Positions 1 through 5,768 of a stretch of DNA of 6,146 bases are shown here, one piece after another. Positions within the stretch are counted from its first letter, which is position 1; the number at the start of each line of letters is the position of its first letter. A program made the translations under genes and the position numbers. The notes under the pieces are model-generated. The model worked only from the letters and a program-made list of their open reading frames with translations, was not told where the DNA came from and searched no databases. This stretch comes from Paracoccaceae bacterium (lineage in GTDB: Bacteria; Pseudomonadota; Alphaproteobacteria; Rhodobacterales; Rhodobacteraceae): the NCBI GenBank assembly GCA_020832725.1, contig JAFIEC010000060.1:1-6146 (forward strand), given 5' to 3'.

Positions 1-1166
1 ACCCGATGGTGGCCGCCGCCCTGGATGCGGGGGTGCCTGTCGACAATGACGTGGGCCTGTTCTTCGGCGCGCTGGCGCGGCCCGAGTGGGGCGAGATGGA
101 CAGCCCGCCAAGGGTGGTGGCGGTCACCGGCTCCAACGGCAAGTCCACCACATCGGCGCTCATCGCGCATCTGCTGGAGGCGGCGGGGAAGAGTGTTCAT
201 CTGGGCGGCAACATCGGGCGCGGGGTGCTCGATCTCGACCCGCCGGAGGATGGCGGCGTGGTGGTGCTGGAGCTGTCGTCCTACCAGACCGAGCTGGCCC
301 GGGCGCTGACGCCGGACATCGCGGTGTTTCTCAACCTCAGCCCCGATCATCTGGATCGCCATGGCGGCATGGGGGGCTATTTCGCGGCCAAGCGGCGGCT
401 GTTCTCGGAGGGCGGGCCCGACCGTGCCGTGGTGGGCGTGGACGAGGCGGAGGGGCGGTTCCTGGCCAGCCAGCTTTCGGTGGCGCGCGAGGATGACCGG
501 GTGATCCGGATCGCCACCTCCCGGCGGCTGGAGGGGCCGGGCTGGCGGGTCGAGGCGCGGCGGGGCTTTCTGGCGGAATGGCGCAAGGGCCGGCAGGTGG
601 CCGCGGTGGATCTGCGGGGGCTTGGCGCGCTGGCGGGGGCACATAATCACCAGAACGCCTGCGCCGCCTGGGCGGTGGCGCGGGCACTGGGGATCGGGCC
701 GCGCCAGATCGAGGCGGGGCTGGCAAGCTTTCCCGGCCTGCCCCATCGCAGCCAGCCGGTGGCCGAGATCGGCGGCGTGCGGTTCATCAACGACAGCAAG
801 GCCACCAATGCCGAGGCCGCCGCGCGGGCGCTGTCGGCCCACGCGCGGGTGCGCTGGATCGCCGGGGGACAGGGCAAGGAGGGGGGCATCGCCGCGCTTG
901 CCCCGCATTTCGGGCGGGTGGCGCGGGCCTATCTCATCGGGTCCTCGGCGCGGGATTTCGCAGCCCAGCTGGGCGAGACGCCGCATCTTGTGTGCGACGG
1001 CCTGGAAGAGGCCGTGGCGCAGGCCGCCGCCGACGCCCTGCCCGGCGAGGTGGTGCTGCTGGCACCCGCCGCCGCCTCGTTCGATTCCTATGCCGATTTC
1101 GAGGCGCGCGGCGCGCATTTCATCGCCCTGGTGGAGGCGCTGGCGCGGCGGTCGGAGCGCGGCTGA
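1..1166 (+). CDS. murD: UDP-N-acetylmuramoylalanine--D-glutamate ligase, 5'-truncated by window edge
   Basis: MurD is a cytoplasmic Mur ligase that adds D-glutamate to UDP-MurNAc-L-alanine using ATP, in the peptidoglycan precursor pathway. The reading frame is open from the window edge (first full codon at 3). The Met at 6 is probably internal, because family members have about 460 residues and only 386 follow it, so roughly 80 N-terminal residues (the UDP-binding Rossmann domain) are outside. Numbering from that Met, the central ATPase domain shows the P-loop TGSNGKSTT (41-49), ELSSYQ (89-94), NLSPDHLDRHG (110-120) and Lys129, the likely carbamylated lysine in AAKRR. Further motifs are AHNHQNA (212-218), FPGLPHRSQ (242-250), INDSKATNAEA (261-271) and a C-terminal APAAASFDSYADFEARG block (354-369). 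All key motifs are present, so the enzyme should be active. The gene ends against an oppositely oriented ThDP enzyme 35 bp away, so its usual dcw-cluster neighbour does not follow directly. Confidence 0.96.
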   Translation, partial: PMVAAALDAGVPVDNDVGLFFGALARPEWGEMDSPPRVVAVTGSNGKSTTSALIAHLLEAAGKSVHLGGNIGRGVLDLDPPEDGGVVVLELSSYQTELARALTPDIAVFLNLSPDHLDRHGGMGGYFAAKRRLFSEGGPDRAVVGVDEAEGRFLASQLSVAREDDRVIRIATSRRLEGPGWRVEARRGFLAEWRKGRQVAAVDLRGLGALAGAHNHQNACAAWAVARALGIGPRQIEAGLASFPGLPHRSQPVAEIGGVRFINDSKATNAEAAARALSAHARVRWIAGGQGKEGGIAALAPHFGRVARAYLIGSSARDFAAQLGETPHLVCDGLEEAVAQAAADALPGEVVLLAPAAASFDSYADFEARGAHFIALVEALARRSERG

Positions 1167-1205
1167 GACGGCGGGGGCCGCATGTCCGGCGCGCTTTCGT
1201 CTCAG
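1163..1205. terminator. Convergent-gene hairpin, candidate bidirectional terminator
   Basis: CTGAGACG at 1163-1170 is the exact reverse complement of CGTCTCAG at 1198-1205. Inside, GCG (1171-1173) can pair with CGC (1192-1194), and GCCG (1177-1180) with CGGC (1187-1190) around a 6-nt loop. The outer arms contain both stop codons, TGA of murD (1164-1166) and the minus-strand TGA of the ThDP gene (1202-1204). The position between converging genes fits termination in both directions. There is no clear U-run on either strand, so intrinsic termination is not certain and the hairpin might instead protect 3' ends. Confidence 0.55.
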
Positions 1206-2863
1206 GCGCTGCTGCGCACCGAAAGCTGTTCGGGCGCGGTCTCCAGAACCAGAACCGCAGCGCGCCCTGCCGCGCGGGCCCGGGCCAGCGCCGGGGCGAA
1301 GGCTTCGGTTTCGCGGACCCGCTCTGCATGGGCGCCCATGGCCGCAGCCACCTCTTCCAGCGGCGGATTGGCGAGGGCCACGGCATGCGCCCTGCCGGGG
1401 AAGTCGCGGCTCTGGTGCATGCGGATCGTGCCATAGCCGGCATTGTCCACCACCAGCAGGACGGGCCGCGCCCCCTCGGCCAGGGTTGCGGCCAGTTCGC
1501 CCAGGCTCATCATGAAGCCGCCATCTCCCAGCATGGCCACGATCGTCCGCTCGGGGTGGCGCAGGCTGGCGGCAAGTGCTGCGGGCAGGGCATAGCCCAT
1601 CGCCCCGCAGGTGGAGGCCAGCTGTCGCCCGGGCCGGGCGAAGGACAGGTAGCGCTGCACCCAGCCGTTGTGGTTGCCCGCATCCTGCACCACGATCGCG
1701 TCGCGGGGCAGCACCTCGCGCAGATGGGCCATGCACAGGCCCAGATCGAGCGTGCCCGCCTCTTGCCCCGGGGGCAGGGCGTCGGCCATGCGCGCGGCGC
1801 GCAGGTCGCGGGCCCAGCCTGCGCGCCGGTCGCGGCCCGGCACCTCCATCCCGGCCAGCGCTTCGGCGGCGGGGCCGGGGGCGCCCGGTATGGCAAGATC
1901 GGGGGCGTAGACACGGCCCAGCATGTCGGGATCCACATGCAGGTGGATCAGCCGGGCCGCGATGCGCGGCGGGGGCAGGGTGGCATAGCCTTGCGTCGCG
2001 ATATCGCTCAGCTGCGCGCCGAGAGCGAAGATGCAATCGGCCTCGGCCAGGGCCCGCACCAGGGCCGGATCGGCCGATGTGCCCAGATCGCCGACATAGG
2101 CCGGGGAGTGGTGGTCGATCAGGTCCTGCCTGCGGAAGGAGGCGGCGACGGGCAGGCATGCGCCCTCGGCCAGACGGGCGAGGGCAGCGCAGGCCGCGTC
2201 GCTCCAGCCGGTGCCCCCGGCCACGATCAGCGGGCGCTCCGCCCTGGCCAGCATGGCGCAGGCCCGGGCCAGCAGGGCCGGGTCGGCCCGGGGCGTGGCG
2301 GGCGTTGCGGGGGGTGCATCGGGGATCGCGGCGCTCTCGCGCAGCATGTCCTCGGGCAGGGCCAGCACCACCGGCCCCGGGCGGCCCGACATCGCCACCC
2401 GGAAGGCCCGGGAGACAAGCTCGGGGATGCGGGCGGGATCGTCGATCTGGGCGGCCCATTTCGCGAGGGGGGCGAACATGGCCGCGTAATCCACCTCCTG
2501 AAAGGCAAGGCGGCCCATGGAGGCGCGGGGGACCTGACCCACCAGAAGCAGCAGCGGCACCTGATCCTGCATGGCGGCATGCACGCCCACCGAGGCATGG
2601 GTCGCCCCGGGGCCGCGCGTGACCATGCAGATGCCGGGACGCCCGGTCAGTGCCGCATCGGCTGCGGCCATGTGCGCGGCACCGGCCTCGTGGCGGGCAT
2701 TGATCAGGCGAAAGCGGTTGCGCGCGGAAAAGGCCGCGTCGATCAGTGCCAGATAGCTTTCGCCCGGCACACAAAAGGCCCGGTCGGCGCCATGGATCAG
2801 AAGCTGGTCCATCAGCAGGCGCGCGCCGGTACGGGGGGGCGGGGAGGCGGGTGTCGCGGTCAT
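1202..2863 (-). CDS. Thiamine diphosphate-dependent enzyme, acetolactate synthase-like
   Basis: A 553-residue protein with the three-domain layout of the acetolactate synthase / 2-oxo acid decarboxylase superfamily. The N-terminal PYR domain (about 11-175) has FCVPGESYLA (30-39), the catalytic Glu59 in NARHEAGAAHMA that activates the cofactor, TRGPGATHA (82-90), and FQEVD (121-125). The middle domain (about 195-345) has PLIVAGGTGWS and the ALGAQLSD segment. The C-terminal PP domain (about 375-545) has CGAMGYALPAA and the ThDP-Mg motif from GDGGF (446-450) to DN (473-474), then GYGTIRMHQ. The canonical NN pair of this motif is DN here; the second Asn, the expected metal ligand, is kept. No ilvH-like small subunit is adjacent, and the neighbours are catabolic, so biosynthetic acetolactate synthase is unlikely. 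A decarboxylase or carboligase acting on a 2-oxo acid is more plausible; the substrate is unknown. I chose the ATG at 2863 because family members begin shortly before a GARLLMDQL-like segment. An in-frame ATG at 2905 is an alternative; neither has a clear Shine-Dalgarno site. Confidence 0.88.
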   Translation of the reverse strand: MTATPASPPPRTGARLLMDQLLIHGADRAFCVPGESYLALIDAAFSARNRFRLINARHEAGAAHMAAADAALTGRPGICMVTRGPGATHASVGVHAAMQDQVPLLLLVGQVPRASMGRLAFQEVDYAAMFAPLAKWAAQIDDPARIPELVSRAFRVAMSGRPGPVVLALPEDMLRESAAIPDAPPATPATPRADPALLARACAMLARAERPLIVAGGTGWSDAACAALARLAEGACLPVAASFRRQDLIDHHSPAYVGDLGTSADPALVRALAEADCIFALGAQLSDIATQGYATLPPPRIAARLIHLHVDPDMLGRVYAPDLAIPGAPGPAAEALAGMEVPGRDRRAGWARDLRAARMADALPPGQEAGTLDLGLCMAHLREVLPRDAIVVQDAGNHNGWVQRYLSFARPGRQLASTCGAMGYALPAALAASLRHPERTIVAMLGDGGFMMSLGELAATLAEGARPVLLVVDNAGYGTIRMHQSRDFPGRAHAVALANPPLEEVAAAMGAHAERVRETEAFAPALARARAAGRAAVLVLETAPEQLSVRSSA

Positions 2864-2913
2864 GGGGGCAGACTGCCCGCGCCGGACCCCTGCCGCAAGG
2901 CGCATGGGGGCAG
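2861..2913. repeat. Duplicated CATGGGGGCAG at the ThDP gene start
   Basis: CATGGGGGCAG occurs at 2861-2871 and again at 2903-2913, 42 bp apart (four helical turns and 14 codons). Each copy contains, on the minus strand, CTGCCCCC followed by ATG, so the duplication produces two in-frame candidate starts for the ThDP gene. The match continues as CGCCGG after both copies if an 8-bp insert in the proximal copy is skipped. The proximal copy is also part of the 13-bp palindrome GGGCAG-A-CTGCCC (2866-2878). It could be a local duplication or paired protein-binding half-sites. Confidence 0.5.
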
Positions 2914-2939
2914 CGCCGGGGTGCAGAGTCCGGAACGGG

Positions 2940-2968
2940 TTGCCCGTGGCGGCGTATTGGGCTATCCA
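2940..2968 (+). promoter_or_regulatory. Possible sigma70-type promoter for gntR
   Basis: TTGCCC (2940-2945) and TATCCA (2963-2968) are separated by 17 bp and would start transcription about 35 nt before the TTG start codon. The -35 matches 4 of 6 consensus bases and the -10 only 3 of 6, so this is a weak prediction. It is made more interesting by the overlap of the -10 with the dyad at 2956-2970, which would suit repression. Confidence 0.3.
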
Positions 2969-2970
2969 AT
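2956..2970. promoter_or_regulatory. ATTGG-N5-CCAAT dyad, candidate operator of the GntR-type regulator
   Basis: ATTGGGCTATCCAAT has perfect 5-bp arms around a 5-bp spacer, within the only A+T-richer patch (2955-2994) between the divergent ThDP and gntR genes. FadR-subfamily regulators typically bind short dyads of this size located between themselves and divergent targets. The arm ATTGG/CCAAT is reminiscent of FadR-type TTGGT/ACCAA half-sites, but the spacing differs. Binding by the adjacent regulator, controlling both its own gene and the ThDP gene, is inference. Confidence 0.42.
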
Positions 2971-2999
2971 TCAAACCAAAACAACGGCCGAAACGGCTC

Positions 3000-3005
3000 A
3001 GGAGG
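3000..3005 (+). promoter_or_regulatory. Ribosome-binding site deciding the TTG start of gntR
   Basis: AGGAGG lies 4 nt before TTG at 3010. The spacing is slightly short but the match to the anti-Shine-Dalgarno sequence is complete, whereas the nearest in-frame ATG (3037) has no such site. This supports a rare TTG start, which often keeps regulator synthesis low. Confidence 0.6.
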
Positions 3006-3009
3006 GACC

Positions 3010-3723
3010 TTGGCCCAGGATGCGCTGGATGCGCTGATGCGCAGGACAGAGGGCGAGGAGAGCCTTCGCCGCGAGATCGAGTCGCGGCTGAACGGCGGCG
3101 AATGGCCCGCGCAGACGCGCCTGCCCACCGAACGTGCGCTGGCCGAGGCCTTTGGCATCGGGCGGGCCCGTGTGCGCCGGATCCTTGAGGATTTCGAGCG
3201 CGCGGGGCGCATCGTGCGCAATGTCGGACGGGGCACCTTTGTCGCCGAGGCGAGCCCCGTCCCCCCCGCCGAGGGCAGCCCGGCCGCGCTGGCCGCCGAT
3301 ATGGAGGAGGTCAGCCCCGAGGATCTCATGGAGGCCCGCCTGCTGATCGAGCCGCAGCTGGTCGGCCTTGCCGTTCGGCGCGCAAGTCCTAGCGAAATCA
3401 TGCAGTTGCGTGATCTTGTGGCGCAGGGAGAGCGTGCCGGAAGCATGGCCGAGTTCGAGCGTATCGATCATGATTTCCATGACATGCTGGCGGGATTCGC
3501 GCGCAATGCCTTCCTTGCCGGGATGCTGCGCAGCATCCAGTCGCTGCGCCGGGCTCCGGCCTGGGGCGGGCTGCGCCGCCGTGGCCTGACCGAGGACCGC
3601 CGCCGCCGCTATCAGGTGCAACATGCCGCCCTTGTCGAGGCAATCGAGGCCCGCGACCACGAGGGCGCCTGCGACCTGATGCGGCGTCACCTCGAGGAAG
3701 TGCGGGGCAATCTCTGGCTCTGA
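3010..3723 (+). CDS. GntR family transcriptional regulator, FadR/FCD subfamily
   Basis: A 237-residue DNA-binding regulator when read from TTG at 3010. An N-terminal winged helix-turn-helix spans about residues 17-80, with the GntR signature LPTERALAEAFGIGRARVRRIL (38-59) and wing RIVRNVGRGTFV. The C-terminal FCD ligand-binding domain spans about 103-232. Its likely metal ligands are Asp153 and His157 in IDHDFHDML, His205 in QHAALVEAI and His227 in MRRHLEEV. Such domains usually sense an organic acid, often through the bound metal. The TTG start is chosen because AGGAGG (3000-3005) sits 4 nt upstream; ATG at 3037 would give 228 residues but has no clear ribosome-binding site. The gene is divergent from the ThDP gene and codirectional with the hydrolase and TRAP genes, the standard placement of a local regulator of a catabolic cluster. 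Autoregulation is plausible because of the dyad at 2956-2970. Confidence 0.92.
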   Translation: MAQDALDALMRRTEGEESLRREIESRLNGGEWPAQTRLPTERALAEAFGIGRARVRRILEDFERAGRIVRNVGRGTFVAEASPVPPAEGSPAALAADMEEVSPEDLMEARLLIEPQLVGLAVRRASPSEIMQLRDLVAQGERAGSMAEFERIDHDFHDMLAGFARNAFLAGMLRSIQSLRRAPAWGGLRRRGLTEDRRRRYQVQHAALVEAIEARDHEGACDLMRRHLEEVRGNLWL

Positions 3724-3750
3724 CGGGGCGGTGCGATTGCCGCGCCCGTC
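3722..3750 (+). terminator. Hairpin directly after gntR, candidate terminator
   Basis: GACGGG-GCGG (3722-3731) pairs with CCGC-g-CCCGTC (3740-3750): a ten-base-pair G+C-rich stem with one bulged G (3744) and an 8-nt loop. The left arm begins inside the gntR stop codon. No T-run follows, so it may be a pause or attenuating structure that separates gntR from the downstream hydrolase-TRAP genes instead of a complete terminator. Confidence 0.45.
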
Positions 3751-3765
3751 TGGTGCCGAAAGGTG

Positions 3766-3794
3766 TTGCCGGATGCAAACCTTTGTGCAAGCAT
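3766..3794 (+). promoter_or_regulatory. Weak promoter candidate for the hydrolase-TRAP operon
   Basis: TTGCCG (3766-3771) and AAGCAT (3789-3794) are 17 bp apart in the gap between gntR and the hydrolase. The -35 resembles the TTGCCC upstream of gntR, but the -10 matches only 3 of 6 consensus bases. The candidate overlaps the dyad at 3776-3800. A separate promoter is expected here on layout grounds because of the hairpin after gntR, but its exact place is uncertain. Confidence 0.22.
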
Positions 3795-3800
3795 GGTTTG
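3776..3800. promoter_or_regulatory. CAAACC-N13-GGTTTG dyad, candidate operator upstream of the hydrolase gene
   Basis: CAAACC (3776-3781) and GGTTTG (3795-3800) form a perfect 6-bp inverted repeat with a 13-bp spacer, in an A+T-richer patch (about 3773-3827) of the 179-bp gap between gntR and the hydrolase. Its right arm extends to a minus-strand CAATTCCAAACC (3795-3806), almost identical to CAATTCAAACC at 2967-2977 in the divergent gntR/ThDP region. Sharing a motif between the two control regions suggests one regulator, most simply the adjacent GntR-type protein; this is inference. Confidence 0.4.
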
Positions 3801-3825
3801 GAATTGTCGGATTTGGTGTGTTGTT

Positions 3826-3852
3826 GGGCAGACCCTCCGGCGGATCCTGCCC
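3826..3852. repeat. GGGCAG...CTGCCC dyad in the hydrolase leader
   Basis: GGGCAG (3826-3831) and CTGCCC (3847-3852) form a perfect 6-bp inverted repeat with 15 bp between, and an inner TCCG-G-CGGA symmetry (3836-3844). The half-sites are the same as in the 13-bp palindrome GGGCAG-A-CTGCCC (2866-2878) next to the ThDP start. It may be a leader RNA hairpin or a protein site. G+C-rich DNA yields such repeats by chance, so confidence is low. Confidence 0.3.
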
Positions 3853-3902
3853 CCCGCGCCCCGATATGCGCGAGACCGGCAGGCAGACATGACGGGGGCA
3901 GC

Positions 3903-5768
3903 ATGGGCACGCGGGTGGAGGTTTTCGGCTGGACGGGCGTCGCCTCGACCAGCCACTGGCTGAGCAGCCAGACCGCACTCGCGATTCTCGAGCGTGGCGG
4001 CAATGCGTTCGACGCCGCCGTGGCCGCGGGATTCGTGATGCAGGTGGTGCAGCCGCATCTGAACGGGCCTGCGGGCGATGTCGCCATCATCGTGCATGAC
4101 GGGGCCACCGGCGAGGTGGGGTCGATCTGCGGGCAGGGGCCCAGCCCCGCCGCCCTGGATATCGCCGCGATTCGCGGGCTTGGCCTCGATATGGTGCCGG
4201 GCACGGGGCTGCTTCCGGCAGTGGTGCCGGGGGCGTTCGATGCCTGGATGCTGCTGTTGCTGGAGCGCGGGACCATCAGCCTTGAAGAGGCGCTGGCGCC
4301 GGCGATGCTCTATGCCGCGCGGGGCCTGCCGGTGGATCCGCGCCTGCATGAGACGCTGAGTGCCGCAGTCCCGGTCTTCTGCAAGTACTGGCCCGATTCG
4401 GCAGAGCTGTTTCTGGCCCCGGGCGGGGCCGCGCCGGAACTGGGGGCGATCTTTGCCAATCCGCGGCTGGCCGCGACCTGGGCGCGTCTGCTGCGCGAGG
4501 CGCAGGCCCGCAGCCATGATCGCGACGGGCAGATCGAGGCGGCGCGCGCGATCTGGTCGGACGGGTTCGTGGCCCATGAGATCGATGCGTTCTGCGCCAC
4601 GGCCCGGGCGGTGGACATTTCGGGCGAGGCGCATGGCGCGCTGCTGCGTGGCGGCGATCTTGCCGGATGGCGCGCAAGCTGGGAGCCGGTTGTCGCGGCA
4701 CCCTATGCGGGCGGTGTGGTTCACAAATGCGGCGGCTGGACCCAGGGCCCGGCCTTGCTGCAGGGGCTGGCGATGCTGCCCGAGGAGCAGATGGCCGCGC
4801 TCGATCCGGAGGGGGCGGGGTTCATCCACCAGGTGACCGAGGCGATGAAGCTGGCGCTGGCGGATCGGGACAGCCATTACGGCGAGGGCTCCGCCCTGTC
4901 GCCCGAGACGCGCGCGGCGCTGATGGAGCGGCTGCTCTCGCCCGCCTATGCCCGGGAACGCGCCCGGCTGATCGGGGCGCGGGGCATCCACTATTTCCGG
5001 CCCGGCGAGGTGCCGGGGCAGGAATGGCGGCCCGATTTCGCCGCCGCTTGCCTGCGTCAGCGCGATGCGGGCATCCTGGCGGCCTATGGCGGTGGCGAGC
5101 CCACGGTGCGCAACCTCCCCGAGACGGCACCCGCCGAAAACGCCCTGTCCGAAGGGGTGCCCGCCGATTATCGCGCGCGTGCGGTGGGCGATACGAGCTG
5201 TCTGTCGGTGGCCGATGCGCAGGGCAACGTGGTCTCGGCAACGCCCTCGGGCGGATGGCTGCAATCCTCGCCGGTGATCCCGGGCCTTGGCTTTCCGCTG
5301 GGCACGCGGGCGCAGATGATGTGGGTGGAGGAGGGATCGCCCTCGGGTCTGGCCCCGGGCATCCGGCCGCGCACCACGCTGACGCCCACGCTGGTCACCC
5401 GCCCCGACGGTCGGGTCACGGCGCTGGGCACGCCCGGGGGAGATCAGCAGGAGCAGTGGCAGGCGGCCTTTCTGGTGCGCCACATGGTGCATGGCATGTC
5501 GCTGCAGGAGGCGATCGATTCGCCGGGTTTTCACACCAACCAGCTGATCAACTCGTTCTATCCGCGCGGTGCGATCCGGGGCTCGCTTGTGGCCGAGGAC
5601 CGGCTTGCGCCTGGGGTGGCCGACGAATTGCGCGAGCGCGGCCACGATGTCACCCTGGCCGGCCCCTGGGCCGAGGGGCGGCTGTGCGCGCTGGAAGCCA
5701 GTGCGGGCGGAGAGATGCGCGCCGCCGCCACCTCGAGAGGAGGGCAGAGCCTTGCCGTCGGACGCTGA
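3903..5768 (+). CDS. Gamma-glutamyltransferase-family Ntn hydrolase, cytoplasmic, divergent substrate site
   Basis: A 621-residue autoprocessing Ntn hydrolase related to gamma-glutamyltransferase. The N-terminal part has RGGNAFDAAVAAG (31-43) and PHLNGPAGD (51-59). The expected self-cleavage point is just before Thr431 in GDTSCLSVADAQGNVVSATPSGGW, giving a large chain of 430 residues and a small chain of 191 with Thr431 as nucleophile. The oxyanion-type pair Gly512-Gly513 is in GTPGGDQQEQW. Compared with E. coli GGT, the substrate contacts are changed: the DFRE arginine segment reads CGQGPSP (76-82), Thr409-x-Asn411 reads Ser-Gly-Gly (449-451), the MDD loop reads TRAQMMW, and the Ser-Ser pair is Thr-Thr in RPRTTLTPT. 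It belongs to a widespread GGT-like family with unassigned substrate. There is no signal peptide, so cytoplasmic action is likely, unlike periplasmic GGT. ATG at 3903 matches the usual family N-terminus; the frame is open further upstream without homologous sequence. The gene overlaps the downstream TRAP subunit by 17 nt. Confidence 0.9.
   Translation: MGTRVEVFGWTGVASTSHWLSSQTALAILERGGNAFDAAVAAGFVMQVVQPHLNGPAGDVAIIVHDGATGEVGSICGQGPSPAALDIAAIRGLGLDMVPGTGLLPAVVPGAFDAWMLLLLERGTISLEEALAPAMLYAARGLPVDPRLHETLSAAVPVFCKYWPDSAELFLAPGGAAPELGAIFANPRLAATWARLLREAQARSHDRDGQIEAARAIWSDGFVAHEIDAFCATARAVDISGEAHGALLRGGDLAGWRASWEPVVAAPYAGGVVHKCGGWTQGPALLQGLAMLPEEQMAALDPEGAGFIHQVTEAMKLALADRDSHYGEGSALSPETRAALMERLLSPAYARERARLIGARGIHYFRPGEVPGQEWRPDFAAACLRQRDAGILAAYGGGEPTVRNLPETAPAENALSEGVPADYRARAVGDTSCLSVADAQGNVVSATPSGGWLQSSPVIPGLGFPLGTRAQMMWVEEGSPSGLAPGIRPRTTLTPTLVTRPDGRVTALGTPGGDQQEQWQAAFLVRHMVHGMSLQEAIDSPGFHTNQLINSFYPRGAIRGSLVAEDRLAPGVADELRERGHDVTLAGPWAEGRLCALEASAGGEMRAAATSRGGQSLAVGR
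5738..5744 (+). promoter_or_regulatory. Ribosome-binding site for the TTG-initiated TRAP subunit
   Basis: AGGAGGG lies inside the last codons of the hydrolase gene, 7 nt before TTG at 5752, an ideal spacing. It fixes the start of the next gene in a different frame and makes translational coupling to the hydrolase likely. Confidence 0.75.

Noticed and set aside
1202..2863. Calling the ThDP enzyme biosynthetic acetolactate synthase (ilvB/ilvI)
   Set aside because: No small regulatory subunit gene or other branched-chain genes are adjacent, and the sequence around GYGTIRMHQ is not the typical biosynthetic form. A catabolic paralogue fits better.
2864..2974. Upstream extension of the ThDP enzyme to an ATG at 2974
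   Set aside because: The extra 37 residues would be encoded by the A+T-rich operator-like patch and include no family sequence. Homologues of this family start close to the GARLLMDQL segment.
2746..3009. Upstream extension of the GntR protein to an ATG at 2746
   Set aside because: It would overlap the ThDP gene start and read through the promoter region with Arg/Gly-rich sequence. The AGGAGG plus TTG at 3010 gives a normal-length FCD regulator.
992..3037. Long plus-strand open frame (681 codons) opposite the ThDP gene
   Set aside because: The minus strand carries an unmistakable ThDP enzyme with conserved motifs over the same interval. The plus-strand translation is low-complexity Gly/Arg/His-rich with no domain.
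3753..3902. Upstream extension of the hydrolase by 50 codons
   Set aside because: The added residues include the dyad-rich leader and no signal peptide or family sequence; the ATG at 3903 gives the usual family N-terminus.
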